Notes: generated by a model from the sequence alone, not told the origin. A DNA stretch of 64,000 nt from Amycolatopsis circi (GCF_003385235.1 NZ_PQIA01000018.1:1-64000); one strand, 5' to 3'; counted from the first letter of the stretch, positions 9,580 through 18,671 are shown. Made by a program: numbers and translations.

Positions 9580-10033
9580 TTGAGGGGCTGCAGCACTTCG
9601 CCCTGCGCGACCAGGACGGGGCGCTCAACGGTCCCTTCGGCGTGACGCTGTGCGCCCCAGCCGTCGGCAGCCCGCTGCAGGCATTGGGTGAGGCGATCAG
9701 ATATCGGACCCGGATGTCCGCGCGCATGCGCGAGATCGCGATCCTGGCTGTCGCTTCGGCAAGCGGGAGCGAGTTCGAAACCTATGCCCACCAACGGGCA
9801 GGCCGCGCAGCCGGGCTCTCCGACGACGAACTGTCCACTCTGGCCTCCGGTACGTTCACGGCACAAGTCGCCGCGTACCGGCTGTGCCTGCGCTTGCTTG
9901 CCGCGCCGGGGCTTGGGAAGACGCCGACATCGAGGCATTGGTCTGCGTGCTAGAGCGCGCAACCGTGGTGGAGCTGACCATCCTGGTCGCTACTGCCGCC
10001 ATTGCGGCTGGCAACCCCGAGGTGTCGCAATAG
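9580..10033 (+). pseudogene. Broken carboxymuconolactone decarboxylase/AhpD-family gene
   Basis: One frame gives LQHFALRDQDGALNGPFG and RMSARMREIAILAVASASGS, typical of the carboxymuconolactone decarboxylase family. Near 9905-9920 the homology passes to another frame, which reads DADIEALVCVLERATVVELT and ends at TAG 10031-10033. The N-terminus also lacks a start: a stop lies in frame at 9552. It is therefore both truncated at the 5' end and frameshifted. A sequencing error could explain the frameshift but not the missing start. An intact relative is at 29588-30205. Confidence 0.75.
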
Positions 10034-10184
10034 GACACTCGAGGAGTGGCCTCGACAGCCGCGCCGAAGCGGGAGTCGAGGTCCGTCGCCACGCACCGGA
10101 ACCGGTGCGGGTGATCCGGCAGCCGACGCGGGCGACCCCCGGCCTGCCTGACGATCGCCGAAGCTACACTAGCTGATCGAAGAT

Positions 10185-10223
10185 GACGTAAATCGTCTAC
10201 TTCACGCACAAACGATCGTCTAC
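10185..10223. promoter_or_regulatory. Repeated ATCGTCTAC motifs upstream of the SIS gene
   Basis: ATCGTCTAC occurs at 10192-10200 and 10215-10223, spaced 23 bp (about two helical turns), and the first copy is part of the inverted repeat GACGtaaatCGTC. It lies 47-85 bp before the start codon, a sensible place for an operator of the sugar genes. The regulator is not known. Confidence 0.45.
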
Positions 10224-10269
10224 ACTGAGGCCCGCGCTCACTTTGCTGCTCACGGACCGAAGGGCCTTC

Positions 10270-11235
10270 ATGTCAGAGCCGTCTTCTCCCGAGTCGTCTT
10301 CTTCCGTGTCCTCCGTGTCTTCTGTTTCTTCCGGGGCCGGTGAGCCCGCCGCACCGGGGTCTGGTTCCTTTGTGGCCGCCGAATTGGCCTCTCAGCCGCA
10401 GACGTGGCGCGTCGCGGCGGGCTGTGCCGCGCGAGCCGCCGCTTCGCTGCCGCAGCCTGGCGAGCGGGTGGCCGTGGTCGGCTGCGGCACCAGCTGGTTC
10501 GTCGCGATGAGCTACGCCGCCGCGCGGGAGCAGCGGGGTCTCGGCGTCACTGACGCGTTCGCCGGGTCCGAGTTTCCGGCTGGCCGCGAGTACGACCGGG
10601 TGGTCGCGATCTCCCGGTCCGCCACCACGACCGAGATCATCGAACTGCTGTCCTCGATGGCCGGGCAGCGGACCACGCTGATCACCGCGGTGGGCGACGG
10701 GCCTGCGGCCGCGGTCGCGGGCGAGGTCGTCGAGCTGCCGTTCGCCGACGAACGCTCGGTCGTGCAGACCCGCTTCGCCACGAGCACGCTCGCGCTGCTG
10801 CGCGCGGGCCTCGGCGACGACGTCGACGAGCTGGCGCGGCAGGCGGAGCGCGCGCTGCTGGAACCGGTCGACGACCTGCTCGACGCCGAGCAGGTCACGT
10901 TCATCGGACGCGGGGCGGCGGTCGGCGTCAGTCACGAGGCCGCGCTGAAAACCCGCGAAGCGGCGCAGTTCTGGGCCGAGGCCTATCCCGCGATGGACTA
11001 CCGGCACGGGCCGATCGCCATCGCGCAGCCCGGCCGTCTGGTGTGGTCGTTCGGCGAAACCCCGGACGGCCTCGCCGCCGAGATCGCCCGCACCGGGGCC
11101 CGGTTCGTGCACCACGACCTCGACCCGCTCGCCGGGCTCGTCGTCGCGCAGCGGTTCGCGATCGCGCTCGCGCACCGACGCGGGCTCGACCCCGATCGCC
11201 CGCGGTCGCTGACCCGTTCGGTCATCCTCGCCTGA
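10270..11235 (+). CDS. SIS-domain sugar-phosphate isomerase/deaminase (AgaS/GlmS-like)
   Basis: A 321-residue protein with two SIS-type segments: VAVVGCGTSWFVAMSYAAA and VVAISRSATTTEIIELL in the first half, then VTFIGRGAAVGVSHEAALKTREAAQFWAEAYPAMDYRHGP in pieces in the second. The latter is the sugar-phosphate binding pattern of GlmS isomerase domains and AgaS. Such proteins convert or deaminate amino-sugar phosphates, here perhaps galactosamine-6-phosphate. ATG 10270 is preferred over the longer frame because GAAGGG lies in front. The N-terminus has a low-complexity serine tract (residues 4-20). The stop overlaps the ROK gene start (TGATG). Confidence 0.82.
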   Translation: MSEPSSPESSSSVSSVSSVSSGAGEPAAPGSGSFVAAELASQPQTWRVAAGCAARAAASLPQPGERVAVVGCGTSWFVAMSYAAAREQRGLGVTDAFAGSEFPAGREYDRVVAISRSATTTEIIELLSSMAGQRTTLITAVGDGPAAAVAGEVVELPFADERSVVQTRFATSTLALLRAGLGDDVDELARQAERALLEPVDDLLDAEQVTFIGRGAAVGVSHEAALKTREAAQFWAEAYPAMDYRHGPIAIAQPGRLVWSFGETPDGLAAEIARTGARFVHHDLDPLAGLVVAQRFAIALAHRRGLDPDRPRSLTRSVILA

Positions 11236-12056
11236 TGGCCGTCCTGGGCATCGATGTCGGCGGCACGTCGGTCAAGATGCGCGTGACCGACGGCCGTTCC
11301 GTTTTCGCGGAATGGCGCGAGCCGACCCCGTTCGGGAACCCCGAGGCGCTGGCCGAACTAGTGGCCCGCGCCGCCGCGCGCCATCCGGTCGACGCGGTGG
11401 GACTGGTCGTCCCGGGCATCGTCGACGAGCGCTCCGGGCGGTGCGTCAAGGCGGTCAACCTCGGCTGGGACGACGTCCCCGTCCGCGACCTCGTCTCCGC
11501 TCGCCTCGGCCTCCCGCTCGCGTTCGGGCAGGACGTCCGCGCGGGCGCGCTCGCCGAGGCCCGCACCGGCGCGGCGGCGGGAGCTTCCGGACCGGTGTTG
11601 TTCGCTCCGGTCGGCACCGGTTTCGCGACCGCGCTCGTGGTGCGCGGCGAGGTGCTCGACGCGGGCCCGTGGGCCGGCGAGGTCGGTCAGGTCCGGCTGC
11701 CCGACGGCCGCCGCGTCGAAGAAGTCGCGTCGGCGGCCGGGGTCGCTCGACGGGCCGGGGCTCCGGACGCGGCCGCTGTCGCCGCGCGGGTTCGCGACGG
11801 AGATCCCGCCGCCGTCGAGGCGTGGGACGAGTGCGTTCGGGCGCTCGCGGAGCCGATCGCGTGGGCCACCGCCGTGGCCGGGTGCACCACAGTGGTCGTC
11901 GGCGGCGGCCTCGCCGAGTCGGGCGCGCTGCTGCTCGACCCGCTCGGCGTCGAGGTCGCACACCGGCTCGGGGCGCTGCGGGCGCCCGCGATTGTCCAGG
12001 CGCACCATGGGGATCGGGCTGCTGTAGTAGGTGCGACGCTGCTGGCGCTGCGATGA
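11235..12056 (+). CDS. ROK-family sugar kinase
   Basis: 273 residues with the phosphate-1 motif LGIDVGGTSVKMRVTDG at the N-terminus, the substrate/catalytic stretch LAFGQDVRAGALAE and a late TTVVVGGGLAESG nucleotide loop. The CxCGxxGCxE zinc motif of most ROK kinases is missing: AGEVGQVRLPDGRRVEEVAS stands there with no cysteine, as in some compact kinases. It overlaps the SIS gene upstream and the kinase remnant downstream by 4 bp each, so the three form an operon. Likely role: phosphorylation of the free sugar released in the cell. Which hexose or hexosamine is unknown. Confidence 0.85.
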   Translation: MAVLGIDVGGTSVKMRVTDGRSVFAEWREPTPFGNPEALAELVARAAARHPVDAVGLVVPGIVDERSGRCVKAVNLGWDDVPVRDLVSARLGLPLAFGQDVRAGALAEARTGAAAGASGPVLFAPVGTGFATALVVRGEVLDAGPWAGEVGQVRLPDGRRVEEVASAAGVARRAGAPDAAAVAARVRDGDPAAVEAWDECVRALAEPIAWATAVAGCTTVVVGGGLAESGALLLDPLGVEVAHRLGALRAPAIVQAHHGDRAAVVGATLLALR

Positions 12057-12548
12057 TCGTCGTCGCCACGCCCAACCCCGCGGTCGACATCACCTACCGC
12101 GTCGGCACCCACACGCCAGGCGGCACGAACCGGGTGCTCGACGTACAGCGACGGCCCGCGGCAAAGGCGTGAATGTCGCCCATGTCCTCGCGGCGCTGGA
12201 CGTCCCGGTGCACGCCGTGCTTCCGCTCGGCGGTGACGCGGGCCGCTGGCTCGGCTTCGCGTTGACGGTTCCGTTCGACGCGACGCCCTGCGCGGGCGAG
12301 ACTCGGTCGACGGTCACCGTCACCGGCGACGGCCACCCGACGGTGTACGCCGAGCCCGGCCCTCGACTGTCCACAGGGGAATGGGACGGCTTCTCGGCCG
12401 CGCTCGCCGCCCGGCTCCGGGAGGCGGATCTGCTCGTGATTTCCGGTTCCCTGCCGCAAGGAGCAGCACCGGAACTGGTCGGCGACTGGGTTCGGCTGGC
12501 GCGGGCGGCCGGGGTCCGGACGCTGGTCGACGCGTCGGGGCCGCCTGG
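12053..12548 (+). pseudogene. PfkB-family kinase remnant (1-phosphofructo/tagatose-6-P kinase type), frameshifted and 3'-deleted
   Basis: The start (MIVVATPNPAVDITYRVG) is right for LacC/FruK-type kinases, but the frame stops at 12172. The homology continues in the next frame from about 12160 with GKGVNVAHVLAALDVPVHAV and DLLVISGSLPQGAAPELVGD, up to TLVDASGPPG. There the kinase ends abruptly: the C-terminal third with the catalytic GAGD loop is absent, and aldolase sequence follows directly in a different frame. No active kinase can be made. It begins 4 bp inside the ROK gene. Confidence 0.82.
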
Positions 12549-13090
12549 GTGTGCACAGCGTGATGTACGACGGTTCGCGACTGTCCTATGCGGACAATGT
12601 GCGCAGCACCCGCGAGGTGGCGGAACTCTGCCACGAAGCGGGCATCGCCGTGGAAGCCGAGTTAGGCGAAATCGGCGGCAAGGACGGCGTGCACGCACCA
12701 GGCGCCCGCACTGATCCGGCCGAGGCCGCGGAGTTCGTGGCTGCTACCGGTGTCGATGCGCTGGCCGTGGCGGTCGGTACGTCACACGCGATGCTTTCGC
12801 GCACCGCTCGGGTCGACCGCGATCTGGTGACACGGCTGCGGGAAGCCGTCCCGGTTCCCTTGGTGCTGCACGGATCCTCCGGCCTTTCCGAGGACGAACT
12901 GTGCGGCGCGGTGGTCAGCGTGATGGCGAAGATCAACATCGCGACGCATCTCAACGGGCTGTTCACCGGCGCGGTGCGGCAGTTCCTCGAGGAACAGCCC
13001 GACGCGGTCGACCCGCGCAAGTACGTGCGGCTCGGGCGATCCGCAGTGGCCGCCGAGGCCGCGCGGCTGCTCCGGCTGCTCGCCGGATGA
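12545..13090 (+). pseudogene. Class II tagatose/fructose-bisphosphate aldolase, 3' part only
   Basis: About 180 residues matching the C-terminal half of GatY/KbaY-type aldolases: HSVMYDGSRLSYADNV, AVEAELGEIGGKDGVH, ATGVDALAVAVGTSHA, PLVLHGSSGLSEDEL and KINIATHLNGLFTGAV. The N-terminal half with the zinc ligands and catalytic aspartate is lost. A GTG at 12551 could start an open frame, but it would give only half a barrel. The junction with the kinase remnant lies within about 12535-12550, consistent with one deletion that removed the kinase 3' end and aldolase 5' end. Confidence 0.82.
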
Positions 13091-13339
13091 GGCGACCGGG
13101 AGCTTCCGGGCTCGGGCGAGGCGCTGCGTCCACCGGCCGGCCGACGGAAGACCACCTCTAGCGGATTTTCCCACCACTAAACAGGTCCGGCGCGACCGAA
13201 TGCGCGCTGCGGGGCGAGTCGGAGAGCCCCGCGCGCCCTGTCACAGGCCGAATGGGCTCGCCTCGACAACCGCGCGCGAGTCCGGCACGCCAGCACCGGG
13301 GCTGGACACCGACGGAAGTCTGCTCCACCGGTTCAGCCG

Positions 13340-13392
13340 GTGACTTCGCTGCCCGAGTGCGCTATACAAGACCGCACTGTGCATTTTAATGC
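13340..13392 (+). promoter_or_regulatory. Sigma70-like promoter and small operator of the first GH31 gene
   Basis: GTGACT (13340-13345) and TATACA (13363-13368) are separated by 17 bp, a good vegetative promoter for this GC content. Just downstream, GCATT-TT-AATGC (13381-13392) is a short inverted repeat in the expected leader, a possible repressor site. Confidence 0.5.
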
Positions 13393-13408
13393 GCGAGGAA
13401 GGTGCATA

Positions 13409-16400
13409 ATGGTCAGATATATGCAACCCTGGCGATGCCTGGCCGCAGTACTGGTCTTGCTGGCCGTCGCCGCTCCCGCCACCGCCCAAGCCGCCCAAGC
13501 CGCCGCAGCCCCCGCCGGGCAGCTCGGGGACCTGACCCAGATCTCCGGCGACGGTCCGGTGACCACCCTGACCGCGGGAACGGCGGCCGTCCGGGTCAGC
13601 TTTCCCACGGCGGCCGCGGTCCGCGTCTGGCTCGCACCGGACGGGACGTTCACCGATCCGGCGGGGAGCAAGATCGTGCTGCCGAACGGCTCCGCCCCCG
13701 TGGTGCCGAAGCGGACCGACCGAGGCGGCTACTGGGCGATCAGCACCGGCAAGGCCACGCTCCGCGCCTACAAGAACCCGTTGAAGTTCGCCCTCTACGA
13801 CGGCGCGGACCGCAAGCAGCTCTGGGCCGAGTCCGCCCCGCTGTCCTGGACCGGGGACACCACCACGCAGACGCTCGCGCGCGGCGCGAACGAGCAGTAC
13901 GTCGGCGGCGGCGAGCAGAACGGCCGCTTCAGCCATCGCGACCAGACCATCAAGATCTTCGCCGACGACAACTGGAACGACGGCGGCGCACCGAACTCCC
14001 AGCCGTTCTACGCCTCGACAGCCGGGTACGGCGTGCTGCGCAACACCTTCGCACCCGGCAGCTACTCGTTCGCCGATCCGGTCCGCACGACGCACGACGA
14101 GCGGCGCTTCGACGCCACCTACGTCGTCGGCGACGGGCTCAAGGACGTCATCTCCGGCTACACCGACCTGGTCGGCAAACCCTTCCTCCCGCCCATTTAC
14201 GGCCTGGAGACCGGCGATTCCGACTGCTATCTGCACAACGCCAACCGCGGCGAACGGCACACTCTCGACGCGGTGAAGGTGGCCGAGGGCTATCCCGAAC
14301 ACGGCATGCCCAACGGCTGGATGCTGGTCAACGACGGGTACGGCTGCGGCTACGAAAACCTCCAGCAAACCGGCGAAGGCTTGCGGGACAACAAGATGCA
14401 GCTCGGCCTGTGGACCGAGAACGGCGTGCCCAACCAGGCCGAGGAGGTCAAGGCGGGCGTCCGCGTGCGCAAACTGGACGTCGCCTGGGTCGGGCCCGGC
14501 TACCAGTTCGCCCTCGACGCCTGCGACACCGCGCACAAGGGCATCGAGGACAACAGCGACGCGCGCGGGTTCGTCTGGCAGCCGGTGAGCTGGGCCGGCG
14601 CGCAGCGGTGCGGCGTGCTGTGGAGCGGCGACCAGTCCGGGTCCTACGACTACATCAAGTGGCAGATCCCCACCTACGCGGGCTCGACGCTGTCCGGCAT
14701 CGCCTACAACACCGGCGACATCGACGGCATCTTCGGCGGCAGCCCACAGACCTACGTCCGCGACCTGCAGTGGAAGTCCTTCCTGCCGGTCGCGATGACC
14801 ATGGACGGCTGGGCGGCGGCGGACAAGCAGCCGTGGCGCCAAGGCGAGCCCTTCACCTCGATCAACCGCGAGTACCTGCTGCTCAAGGAACGCCTGCTGC
14901 CCTACACCTACAGCTACTCGGTGCGGGCGCACCAGACCGGGGTCGGCCAGGTCCGGCCGCTGGCCCTGGAATACCCCGACGACCCGAACGCGTGGACGGA
15001 CAAGGCGAAGTACGAATTCCTGTCCGGCACGGACTTCCTGGTCGCCCCGGTGTACGACAATTCGTCCGTGCGCGACGGCGTCTACCTGCCCAAGGGCACC
15101 TGGGTGGACTACTGGAGCGGCAAAACCTACACCGGTCCGACCACTGTGGACGGTTATGACGCGCCGCTGGACAAGCTGCCGCTGTTCGTCCGGGGCGGTG
15201 CCGTGGTGCCGATGTGGGCGAAGGGCACGACGTCGTGGCAGACCCGCGACAAGGGACAGCTCGACGTCGACGTCTACCCGCAGGGCAACGGCAGCTTCAC
15301 CCTCGCCGAGGACGACGGCGTCACGCGCGGCTACCAGCGCGGCGAGCAGGCCCAGCAGACGTTCACGGTGGACGCGCCGCGGTCCGGTCCGGGCACGGTG
15401 ACCGTCGGGATCGGTGCGAGCGCCGGGTCCTATGCCGGGAAACCGGCGGCGCGGAACTACCAGCTGTCCGTCCACACGGGAACGAAACCCGCGGCGGTCC
15501 AGGGCGGGCGCGGAATCCTGCGGCAGTACGCGACCGAGGCCGAACTGGACAAGGCCGCGTCCGGCTGGTGGTACGACCCGTCCGCGCGAGGTGTCGTGCG
15601 GGTGAAGACGGGCTCGATCGATTCCGGTGCCGCGCAGGACATCCGGTTGCTCGGGACGAGCGCGGTCGGCGGCTTCTTCCCCGGCGACGACAACGCCTCG
15701 GTGCGGCTTTCCGTCCCCGCCACGGCCACGCCGGGCCAAGCCGTGTCGGCCACCGTCAGCTTCACCAACAGCACCCCGGTGCCCGTGCGTGACGTGGCAT
15801 TGTCGGTACAGGGCAACGGTTTCCACGCGGACGTTTCGCAGGTTCCGACGCTCGTCTGGCCGGGCCAGTCGGTGCGAATCCCGGTGCGGCTGACCCCGGA
15901 TCCGGGGCTGCGCCCGGCAGACTACGAGCTGACTGCCACCGCGAAGTACCAGGCCAGGCTGGGCACCCATGAAACGGCGGGGTCAGCGATGGTGACCGTG
16001 CCGTACGCGACGGTGGCCGCGGCGTACGGGAATGTCGGCGTCACTGACGCGGCACACGTCGCGAACGGGGACCTCGACGGCGGCGGCAGCAGCTTCCGCG
16101 CGGAAGGCCTCGCCGAAGCGGGCCTGAAACCGGGAGCGTCGTTCATCGCGGACGGCGCCCAGTCGACCTGGCCGGAGGCCGGTACCGGGAAGCCGGACAA
16201 CGTCGTCGCCGCCGGGCAGACGGTCGCCGTGCAGGGCAGCGGTTCCAAACTGGTCCTGACCGGCACCGGAACCGGGTCCGCCGCGAGCGGCCGGGTCGTC
16301 GTCCGGTACGCCGACGGCAGTACGAGCCAGGCTGACCTGGGCTTCCCGAACTGGTGCTGCTCCGATCCGGCGAAGTACGGCGCGACTACGGTCGCCTCGG

Positions 16401-16555
16401 TGTCCGGGAAGAACACGAAGGCCGGTCCGGCTTATCCGACGGTGGCTTACCGGGTGTTCGCGAATTCCGTTCCGCTCACGGCGAGCAAACGGGTCGTCGC
16501 GGTCACTCTGCCGTCCAATGCGGCCCTGCACGTGTTCACCGCGGCCATCGCCTGA
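13409..16555 (+). CDS. Secreted GH31 glycosidase with NEW3 and C-terminal accessory domains
   Basis: 1048 residues. Signal peptide 1-32 (LAAVLVLLAVAAPATAQA), GH31 N-terminal beta domain, then the TIM barrel with probable nucleophile Asp in RKLDVAWVGPGY (about residue 357) and acid/base Asp in LWSGDQSGSYDY (about 408). A NEW3/NPCBM-associated domain (VRLSVPATATPGQAVSATV) lies near 765-860, then a C-terminal beta domain (AYGNVGVTDAAHVANGDLDG) common in secreted actinomycete glycosidases. Start 13409 is taken for its GAGGAAGG site. Its position after SIS/ROK/tagatose-type genes suggests an alpha-galactosidase or alpha-N-acetylgalactosaminidase (inference). Transcription ends at the 27-bp hairpin. 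Confidence 0.9.
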   Translation: MVRYMQPWRCLAAVLVLLAVAAPATAQAAQAAAAPAGQLGDLTQISGDGPVTTLTAGTAAVRVSFPTAAAVRVWLAPDGTFTDPAGSKIVLPNGSAPVVPKRTDRGGYWAISTGKATLRAYKNPLKFALYDGADRKQLWAESAPLSWTGDTTTQTLARGANEQYVGGGEQNGRFSHRDQTIKIFADDNWNDGGAPNSQPFYASTAGYGVLRNTFAPGSYSFADPVRTTHDERRFDATYVVGDGLKDVISGYTDLVGKPFLPPIYGLETGDSDCYLHNANRGERHTLDAVKVAEGYPEHGMPNGWMLVNDGYGCGYENLQQTGEGLRDNKMQLGLWTENGVPNQAEEVKAGVRVRKLDVAWVGPGYQFALDACDTAHKGIEDNSDARGFVWQPVSWAGAQRCGVLWSGDQSGSYDYIKWQIPTYAGSTLSGIAYNTGDIDGIFGGSPQTYVRDLQWKSFLPVAMTMDGWAAADKQPWRQGEPFTSINREYLLLKERLLPYTYSYSVRAHQTGVGQVRPLALEYPDDPNAWTDKAKYEFLSGTDFLVAPVYDNSSVRDGVYLPKGTWVDYWSGKTYTGPTTVDGYDAPLDKLPLFVRGGAVVPMWAKGTTSWQTRDKGQLDVDVYPQGNGSFTLAEDDGVTRGYQRGEQAQQTFTVDAPRSGPGTVTVGIGASAGSYAGKPAARNYQLSVHTGTKPAAVQGGRGILRQYATEAELDKAASGWWYDPSARGVVRVKTGSIDSGAAQDIRLLGTSAVGGFFPGDDNASVRLSVPATATPGQAVSATVSFTNSTPVPVRDVALSVQGNGFHADVSQVPTLVWPGQSVRIPVRLTPDPGLRPADYELTATAKYQARLGTHETAGSAMVTVPYATVAAAYGNVGVTDAAHVANGDLDGGGSSFRAEGLAEAGLKPGASFIADGAQSTWPEAGTGKPDNVVAAGQTVAVQGSGSKLVLTGTGTGSAASGRVVVRYADGSTSQADLGFPNWCCSDPAKYGATTVASVSGKNTKAGPAYPTVAYRVFANSVPLTASKRVVAVTLPSNAALHVFTAAIA

Positions 16556-16575
16556 CGCCGGGCCACGGGTTTGCG

Positions 16576-16630
16576 GTCCGTGAGGGGAACCCTGAGGGAC
16601 TCAGAGTCCCTCAGGGTTCCCCTCACGGAC
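16576..16630. terminator. 27-bp perfect inverted repeat between convergent genes
   Basis: The 27 bases from 16576 to 16602 are the exact reverse complement of 16604-16630, with a single A between. Each arm contains TGAGGGGAACCCTGAGGGAC. It lies between the stop of the GH31 gene and the 3' end of the ricin-domain gene, so it can terminate both. Its length and the related half-sites near 4100 and 5808 suggest a dispersed repeat family that has been recruited as terminator. Confidence 0.75.
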
Positions 16631-16663
16631 GACCGCGGTGGCCGGGGCCCGGCCTCCGGTGCT

Positions 16664-18418
16664 TCAGCGGCGCGGGGTGAGCCGCAGGATCTGCTCGCCC
16701 GCGGTACGACCGTCGCCGACCCGGCTGCCGCTGCGATCGGTCCAGGAGCGCACCGGCACCGTCTCACTCCGCCGACCCGGTGCCGCCGAAAGCGCCAGCA
16801 CCAAACCGCTGTAGCGGTTGACCAGGCGCATCCCGCCGTCCGCGGGGACCAGGAACCATTGCTGGCCAACACCGGAATCGGCGCTCAGGCTCGGCGCGGT
16901 CCCCCAGGCGCGCCCGGACGGCGTCGCCGGGACGCCCAGTGCCAGGCCGCTCGCGGCGTTGACGATGCGGTAAGAACCGTCGCCAACCGGAGAGAACCGC
17001 CAGTTCGCTCGGTCCCCGGCCTGCCCGGGCGGCACGGAGGTGGTACCGGTACGACCGGACTGCGTAAGGACCCGACCGGACCCGATCCGGTAGACGCGGC
17101 CCGGGTCGACCGGCGACGCGGCGGGGGCGGCGGACGTGACGGTCACGTCCGCGTAGACGCCGTCGCGGCCGTCCACGCACGAGATCGAGCAGTAGGACCG
17201 GAACGTCTTGCCCACGATCGTCCCGGCAGTCCGGGTGGCCGAGTCGACGAACCAGCGGTACCACGACTGGTCCCGGTAGGAGCCGGTGTCGCCGATCAGC
17301 CGCCACTTCGGGTTCGCCAGGTCCTCGGTCGCGTAGAACCGTTGCGGGACCACCGAATCGACCGCCTCCGGCTCGCCGAGGTACAGCCCGAGATGCGCGT
17401 CGTAGGCGATGTTCATGACGAACAGGTCGGATTTGCGCGGCAGCGTCCCCGCGGCGATCTGCTGGGCCGCGGTGCCGGCGCGCGCGGGGTCGTAGTCCTG
17501 CGCCGGCGGGGTGTAGCCGCGGGGATCGACGTCCGTGGGCACCAGATTGCTTTCCTTGCCGCCGACGCCCGGCTGCGCCCATCGGCCGTCGTACCACTTC
17601 TGCCACGTTCCGGTGCCCATTTTCCCGGACATCGGCGCGCGGGCCACGTGGGCCAAGCCGCTGAACCCGCCGCCGCCCGCTCCGGCCTTCGTCACGACGC
17701 GAGAGCCGTAGTAGACGTAGAAGTAGCCCGACTTCGGGTCGGCGAACAGCCGCGGATCGCCGTCGCCGTAGTCGAACGTCTGGTTCGGGAACGCCGTCGT
17801 GTCGCCGCGTTTCGTCGAGTACGGCGACGTGATCGCGTGCCCGCCGATCCGCCAGGTGTGGCCCCGGTCGGCCGATACCGCCCAGTCGATGGCGTCGTAG
17901 TGCGAAAACGAATAGGCGCCGAACGGTTCGGGGGTGAACTCGTTGTGCACCAAGCCGTACCAGTCACCGGTATCCGGATCGACCCAGGTGCCGACGAGAT
18001 CGCAGAAGTTCTTCTGGGTGTAGCTCGACCCGGCGGGCGGGTCGGTCGCCTCGCGGCCGGTCGGGCTGGTGTCGCAGCGCCACGTCGTGTCGTTGTTGCG
18101 GTCTCTCGGCTCGGCCGGGTTCACCGCGTCGCTCAACCCCGCGTCGCGCCGCGCCGAGTCGAAGTCCGTGCCGGTGTAGAAGTCCCAGACCCGCGGGCCT
18201 TCCTTGCCGTAGAGGGCGGCGGACTGCTGGAAGTGGAAGGTCCCGTCCCGGTCGAGGAACGGAGCGGCCGGGGTGTCCGTCGGGAACGGGTACTCGGCGA
18301 CGGCCCCGACCGACACGGAGTACCCCGGATCGGCGTGCGCGACGGTGAGCCCGGCGAAGGACCCGGCGGAGAGGGCCAGGGCCGCGCCGGCGGCGAACGT
18401 TGTGCGGAAGCGTGGCAT
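16664..18418 (-). CDS. Secreted propeller-like protein with C-terminal ricin-type lectin domain
   Basis: 584 residues: signal peptide 1-29 (AHA cleavage), a large beta-rich domain with GH43-like propeller features (AAPFLDRDGTFHF, YGDGDPRLFADPKSGYFYVY, IAYDAHLGLYLGEPE) to about residue 430, then a ricin-B-type beta-trefoil (ANWRFSPVGDGSYRIVNAAS, GQQWFLVPADGGMRLVNRYS). It probably binds or hydrolyses an extracellular glycan. I cannot place it in a numbered GH family, and catalytic carboxylates are not certain. It is divergent from the sugar-binding lipoprotein of the ABC importer and so probably co-regulated with it. Confidence 0.8.
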   Translation of the reverse strand: MPRFRTTFAAGAALALSAGSFAGLTVAHADPGYSVSVGAVAEYPFPTDTPAAPFLDRDGTFHFQQSAALYGKEGPRVWDFYTGTDFDSARRDAGLSDAVNPAEPRDRNNDTTWRCDTSPTGREATDPPAGSSYTQKNFCDLVGTWVDPDTGDWYGLVHNEFTPEPFGAYSFSHYDAIDWAVSADRGHTWRIGGHAITSPYSTKRGDTTAFPNQTFDYGDGDPRLFADPKSGYFYVYYGSRVVTKAGAGGGGFSGLAHVARAPMSGKMGTGTWQKWYDGRWAQPGVGGKESNLVPTDVDPRGYTPPAQDYDPARAGTAAQQIAAGTLPRKSDLFVMNIAYDAHLGLYLGEPEAVDSVVPQRFYATEDLANPKWRLIGDTGSYRDQSWYRWFVDSATRTAGTIVGKTFRSYCSISCVDGRDGVYADVTVTSAAPAASPVDPGRVYRIGSGRVLTQSGRTGTTSVPPGQAGDRANWRFSPVGDGSYRIVNAASGLALGVPATPSGRAWGTAPSLSADSGVGQQWFLVPADGGMRLVNRYSGLVLALSAAPGRRSETVPVRSWTDRSGSRVGDGRTAGEQILRLTPRR

Positions 18419-18463
18419 GGCTCGGTTCCTCGCAGGCGATCGGCATCAACAATCGACAAGAAC

Positions 18464-18473
18464 GAACATGTTC
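18464..18473. promoter_or_regulatory. Palindrome GAACATGTTC in the divergent promoter region
   Basis: A perfect 10-bp palindrome 46 bp upstream of the ricin-domain gene and about 200 bp before the lipoprotein gene. It is a candidate operator for the DeoR regulator encoded in the same locus (inference). Confidence 0.4.
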
Positions 18474-18587
18474 ACACAGTCTTGATGCTTGATTTTGCGC
18501 TGTCAACCCGCCATTCGACCCTCTTCGAGCAGGTCACCGCACGACTCCCCCGCGCGTCACGATGCAGGCGCGAACCTCGGCCGAAAT

Positions 18588-18616
18588 GTTGACAAGTGAT
18601 TGATCAACCCTAAAAA
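18588..18616 (+). promoter_or_regulatory. Promoter of the ABC importer operon with overlapping inverted repeat
   Basis: TTGACA (18589-18594) and TAAAAA (18611-18616), spaced 16 bp, form a strong-looking promoter. GTTGA (18588-18592) and TCAAC (18604-18608) form an inverted repeat across it, with the palindrome TTGATCAA inside. A repressor bound here would block RNA polymerase. Confidence 0.55.
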
Positions 18617-18671
18617 TGCGCAGCAACACGCACTCAGTGTGTGGTCTTCGACCTCGATCAGGTGGTGGCTG

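Noticed and set aside
13241..15970. A 909-codon minus-strand frame
   Set aside because: Antisense to the GH31 gene and of low-complexity Gly/Arg/Val composition without any domain.
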